Source: Candidatus Pacearchaeota archaeon
Lineage (GTDB): Archaea; Nanobdellota; Nanobdellia; Pacearchaeales; GW2011-AR1
Reading direction: 5' to 3'
Assembly: GCA_015520065.1 (NCBI GenBank)
Contig: WAQV01000079.1
Location: forward strand, 1-6,993
Length of the DNA: 6,993 nt
The position numbers and the translations under genes were made by a program. Positions 4,980 through 6,993 of this stretch are shown piece after piece; the stretch's first letter is position 1, and each line of letters starts with the position of its first letter. A model generated the notes under the pieces. The model was not told where the DNA came from, searched no databases, and saw only the letters and a program-made list of their open reading frames with translations.

Positions 4980-5726
4980 ATGCTGAAAAAATTTCTAAGA
5001 GATGCTGTAGCAATTATTGTCGGGAAACAAGCAGATGAGATTGTAAATCTTCTTGATACAAAAAAACATGTGAATGAGTTCTTAATAGCAAAAAAACTAA
5101 ACATAACTATAAACCAAGCAAGAAACATTCTTTACAGGCTCTCTGATTACGGCCTTGTTTCGTCTATAAGGAAAAAAGACAAAAAGAAAGGATGGTACAC
5201 TTATTTTTGGAGAATAGAAACATTGAAGTCATTAGAGTTTATGGAGGATGTCTTGCAAAAAAGAATAGAACAGATTGAAAACCAGATAAAAAGCCGTGAA
5301 ACTAAACAGTTTTATGTATGCGAAAGGTGCCATATAGAGCTTGCAGAGGAAAATGCATTGCTTTATGATTTTACTTGCAGCGAGTGCGGAGGAGTCTTCA
5401 CATTGAAAGACAACACTAAGCTGTTAAGAGAGCTGAAAAGGCAGTTAGAAAAGCTCTCTGCAGAACTCAATCTTGTAAGAGAGGAAATTGCAAAAGAGAA
5501 AAAGACTGCTGAAAAAGCAAAAGAGAGAAAAATTGCAAAAAAGAAGAAAGAAAGAGAGGCTGCTAAAGCTGCTAAGAAGAAAGAAGCCAAGAAAAAGAGT
5601 GTGAAAAAAGCTGTTAAAAAAACTGTAAAGAAGGCTGCAAAAAAAGCAGTTAAAGCTGCTAAGAAGAAAGTTAAAAAGAAATCCTCGGCTGCAAAAAAAG
5701 CTGTAAAATCAAAAAAGAAGAAATAG
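4980..5726 (+). CDS. tfe: Transcription initiation factor TFE, alpha subunit, with long lysine/alanine-rich tail
   Basis: TFE helps TBP, TFB and RNA polymerase open the promoter and stabilises the open complex; it is the archaeal relative of eukaryotic TFIIE alpha. Residues 1-80 form the extended winged helix (VNEFLIAKKLNITINQARNILYRL as helix pair, then SDYGLV and the basic wing with WYTYFWRI). Residues 85-110 are a linking helix. Residues 114-137 are the zinc ribbon, C114-x2-C117-x15-C133-x2-C136. Normal archaeal TFE alpha ends shortly after the ribbon and its following helix, at roughly 170-190 residues; this one has 248. The last 77 residues (172-248) contain 39 lysines with many alanines, like the tail of histone H1 or of bacterial H1-like proteins. 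The ATG at 4980 has a good promoter. The rhomboid gene follows after 4 nt. Confidence 0.9.
   Translation: MLKKFLRDAVAIIVGKQADEIVNLLDTKKHVNEFLIAKKLNITINQARNILYRLSDYGLVSSIRKKDKKKGWYTYFWRIETLKSLEFMEDVLQKRIEQIENQIKSRETKQFYVCERCHIELAEENALLYDFTCSECGGVFTLKDNTKLLRELKRQLEKLSAELNLVREEIAKEKKTAEKAKERKIAKKKKEREAAKAAKKKEAKKKSVKKAVKKTVKKAAKKAVKAAKKKVKKKSSAAKKAVKSKKKK
5564..5670 (+). repeat. 20-bp direct repeat inside the TFE tail
   Basis: An identical 20-bp unit, TAAAGCTGCTAAGAAGAAAG, occurs at 5564-5583 and 5651-5670. The copies are 87 bp apart (29 codons) and in the same frame, both encoding KAAKKK. The surrounding tail is made of looser repeats of the same Lys/Ala codons. This fits growth by slippage or unequal exchange within a coding repeat, and the segment may vary in length between strains. 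Confidence 0.75.
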
Positions 5727-5730
5727 AAAC

Positions 5731-6387
5731 ATGGCCTATTATTACAAAAAAAGATATCTGCAACAGAACATAAGCATTAACCTTTTATTGATAATTGCGA
5801 ATGTTGCGCTTTTTATAATCTTTAGCATTCTTTTATATGTAAATGAAAAGGCGATAGACTTTATTGCATTAAAACCAGCAAATATATTTTATGATGGATA
5901 TTTATGGACATTTCTGACAAGCATGTTTATGCACGGAAATGTATGGCATCTTCTTGTTAATATGCTTACTTTGATGTTTATAGGAGGACTAGTTGAGAAG
6001 ATAATCGGTTATAAAAGATATTTTCTGTTTTACATGATTTCTGGAATTTTCGCAGGAGTATTTTTTGTTCTTCTTTCTTTGATTTTTCCTGCTGATTTTA
6101 ATGCGTATGCTGTAGGAGCCTCAGGAGCTGTTTTCGGACTTATTGGGCTGTTAATGATAATGACTCCAAACCTTCCAGTGTATATAATGTTCATTCCTAT
6201 CCCAATAAAAATGAAGTACGCTGCTCCAGGAATACTTATAGTCTTATGGATGATATCTGTTGCTGCAGACATCCCTATAGGAAACACTGCGCATCTCGGA
6301 GGGCTGATTGCAGGGCTTGCTTATGGAGTTTATCTAAGAGAAAAATATAAAAATAAAATGAGATATATCAGAGAATATTTCAGCTAA
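5731..6387 (+). CDS. Rhomboid family intramembrane serine protease
   Basis: This 218-residue membrane protein has the six-helix rhomboid core. Helix 1 is about residues 18-37. The loop leads to TSMFMHGNVWHLLVNM (63-78), with H73 and N77 placed as the oxyanion-stabilising pair of helix 2. Helix 3 is about 97-118. The GASG motif (129-132) carries the nucleophile S131 at the top of helix 4. Helix 5 is about 164-180. GNTAHLGGLIAGL (184-196) supplies the catalytic H188 in helix 6 with the GxxxA/G packing motif. The catalytic dyad is complete, so the enzyme should cleave transmembrane helices of substrate proteins in the cytoplasmic membrane. The substrate is unknown. The ATG is 4 nt after the tfe stop and the next gene begins 4 nt after its own stop, which indicates cotranscription. 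Confidence 0.92.
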   Translation: MAYYYKKRYLQQNISINLLLIIANVALFIIFSILLYVNEKAIDFIALKPANIFYDGYLWTFLTSMFMHGNVWHLLVNMLTLMFIGGLVEKIIGYKRYFLFYMISGIFAGVFFVLLSLIFPADFNAYAVGASGAVFGLIGLLMIMTPNLPVYIMFIPIPIKMKYAAPGILIVLWMISVAADIPIGNTAHLGGLIAGLAYGVYLREKYKNKMRYIREYFS

Positions 6388-6391
6388 TTTC

Positions 6392-6993
6392 ATGCAGAAA
6401 ACTAAAATGAAACAAAAATTTAATATTAAGAAAGAATTCTCTAATTTATGGATTTATGTTAAGAGTGTAAAAAACTTCATCTATTTGTCAATAGCTGTTT
6501 TTTTGGTTTTCTCGCTAATAGGATTTTTTGTTCCTGCTCCAGAGCATATTTCAGAGAGAATTCTTGAATATATCAAACAGATTATGGAGAAAACAAAAGA
6601 CATGTCTTTTCCTGAGATAACTTCCTTTATTTTTCTGAATAATCTTCAAAGCAGTTTTTTCAGCATGATTTTTGGTATTGTTTTAGGAATATATCCTGTA
6701 ATTGCGGCTGTAGCCAATGGCTATCTTTTAGGTTTTGTAGCCTCCATGAGTGTGGAAAAAGGAGGAATTCTTGTATTATGGAGAATCTTTCCTCACGGGA
6801 TTTTTGAGCTTCCTGCAATTTTCATATCTCTCGGAATGGGAATCAAAATAGGCATTTCGTTTTTTGAAGGGTTCTTTAAAAAGAAAGGCATTGCAGCAAG
6901 AGTCAGGAATGTTAAGAAAAATTTGATTCTGTCCTTAAAGGCTTTCTTGTATATAGTGTTGCCTTTGCTCATTATAGCTGCAATAATAGAAGG
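6392..6993 (+). CDS. SpoIIM-family (stage II sporulation protein M-like) membrane protein, 3'-truncated
   Basis: The frame is open from the ATG at 6392 to the window edge (200 codons). A second ATG at 6407 is an alternative start. A transmembrane helix at about 29-48 is followed by a soluble stretch (49-80), then FLNNLQSSF (81-89), a Gly-rich helix (92-108), NGYLLG (109-114), and the family hallmark PHGIFELPAI (134-143, with H135, G136 and E139). Another membrane segment is starting at the end of the window. This order, NN - GxxxG - NGxxLG - PHGxxELP, is that of the SpoIIM family. In endospore formers SpoIIM works with SpoIID and SpoIIP in septal peptidoglycan remodelling. Archaea make neither spores nor murein, so its role here is unknown and the name should not be read literally. 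It is probably the third gene of the tfe operon. The C-terminus is missing. Confidence 0.85.
   Translation, partial: MQKTKMKQKFNIKKEFSNLWIYVKSVKNFIYLSIAVFLVFSLIGFFVPAPEHISERILEYIKQIMEKTKDMSFPEITSFIFLNNLQSSFFSMIFGIVLGIYPVIAAVANGYLLGFVASMSVEKGGILVLWRIFPHGIFELPAIFISLGMGIKIGISFFEGFFKKKGIAARVRNVKKNLILSLKAFLYIVLPLLIIAAIIE

Noticed and set aside
5363..5590. Minus-strand frame antisense to the TFE tail
   Set aside because: The Lys/Ala-rich codons read backwards as Phe/Leu/Ala, which mimics a membrane protein. This is an artefact of the repeat composition.
5559..5726. CRISPR or tandem-repeat array from recurring AAGAAGAAAG units
   Set aside because: The repeats are in-frame Lys/Ala codons of the TFE tail with no regular spacer pattern.
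6388..6993. Endospore formation, suggested by the SpoIIM-like gene
   Set aside because: SpoIIM-family proteins occur widely in non-sporulating archaea, and no other sporulation gene is present.

Overview
The window reads as chromosome from an AT-rich archaeon, most likely a small-genome DPANN-type lineage (Woesearchaeota/Pacearchaeota-like). The grounds are an archaeal EF-1 beta, an archaeal TFE alpha, a class III (prepilin peptidase) signal on a pilin-like protein, a Rad50-type ATPase tail, and several start codons that lie about 22-30 nt from a TTTAWA/TATA-like box with no Shine-Dalgarno sequence, as expected for leaderless archaeal transcripts. TGA is used as a stop codon (end of the HIT gene), so the code is standard. 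The lineage is inferred from protein style and was not tested by a search. No tRNA, rRNA, CRISPR array, insertion sequence or phage gene was seen. Coding density is very high: the longest non-coding stretch is about 100 bp.

Layout. 1-229 (+): C-terminal end of a Rad50-like DNA-repair ATPase. 271-1470 (+): U32-family protein of the tRNA/rRNA-hydroxylation type with its cysteine cluster. It converges, with a 15 bp gap, on a six-gene block on the minus strand. Read in the direction of transcription (4878 down to 1486), that block holds a (LPx)6 coiled-coil protein, a second small helical protein 5 nt downstream, a zinc-ribbon/Hsp20-like fusion, aEF-1 beta, a HIT-domain protein with a degenerate His triad, and a type IV pilin-like protein. 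TATA boxes inside the block suggest four transcription units: coiled-coil pair; zinc ribbon-Hsp20; EF-1 beta plus HIT; pilin. From a 101 bp divergent promoter region at 4879-4979 the + strand then carries tfe, a rhomboid protease and a SpoIIM-family membrane protein (cut by the window edge), with 4 nt gaps, so probably one operon.

How the genes relate. Information processing dominates: DNA repair (Rad50), nucleic-acid modification (U32), transcription initiation (TFE) and elongation (EF-1 beta). Around it sit envelope or quality-control genes: pilin, rhomboid, SpoIIM and the Hsp20-like protein. No known multi-gene system ties them together. The best candidates for undescribed biology are the two uncharacterised helical proteins transcribed divergently from tfe, the histone-H1-like lysine/alanine tail on TFE, the zinc-ribbon/Hsp20 fusion, and the HIT protein that lacks the usual catalytic histidine.
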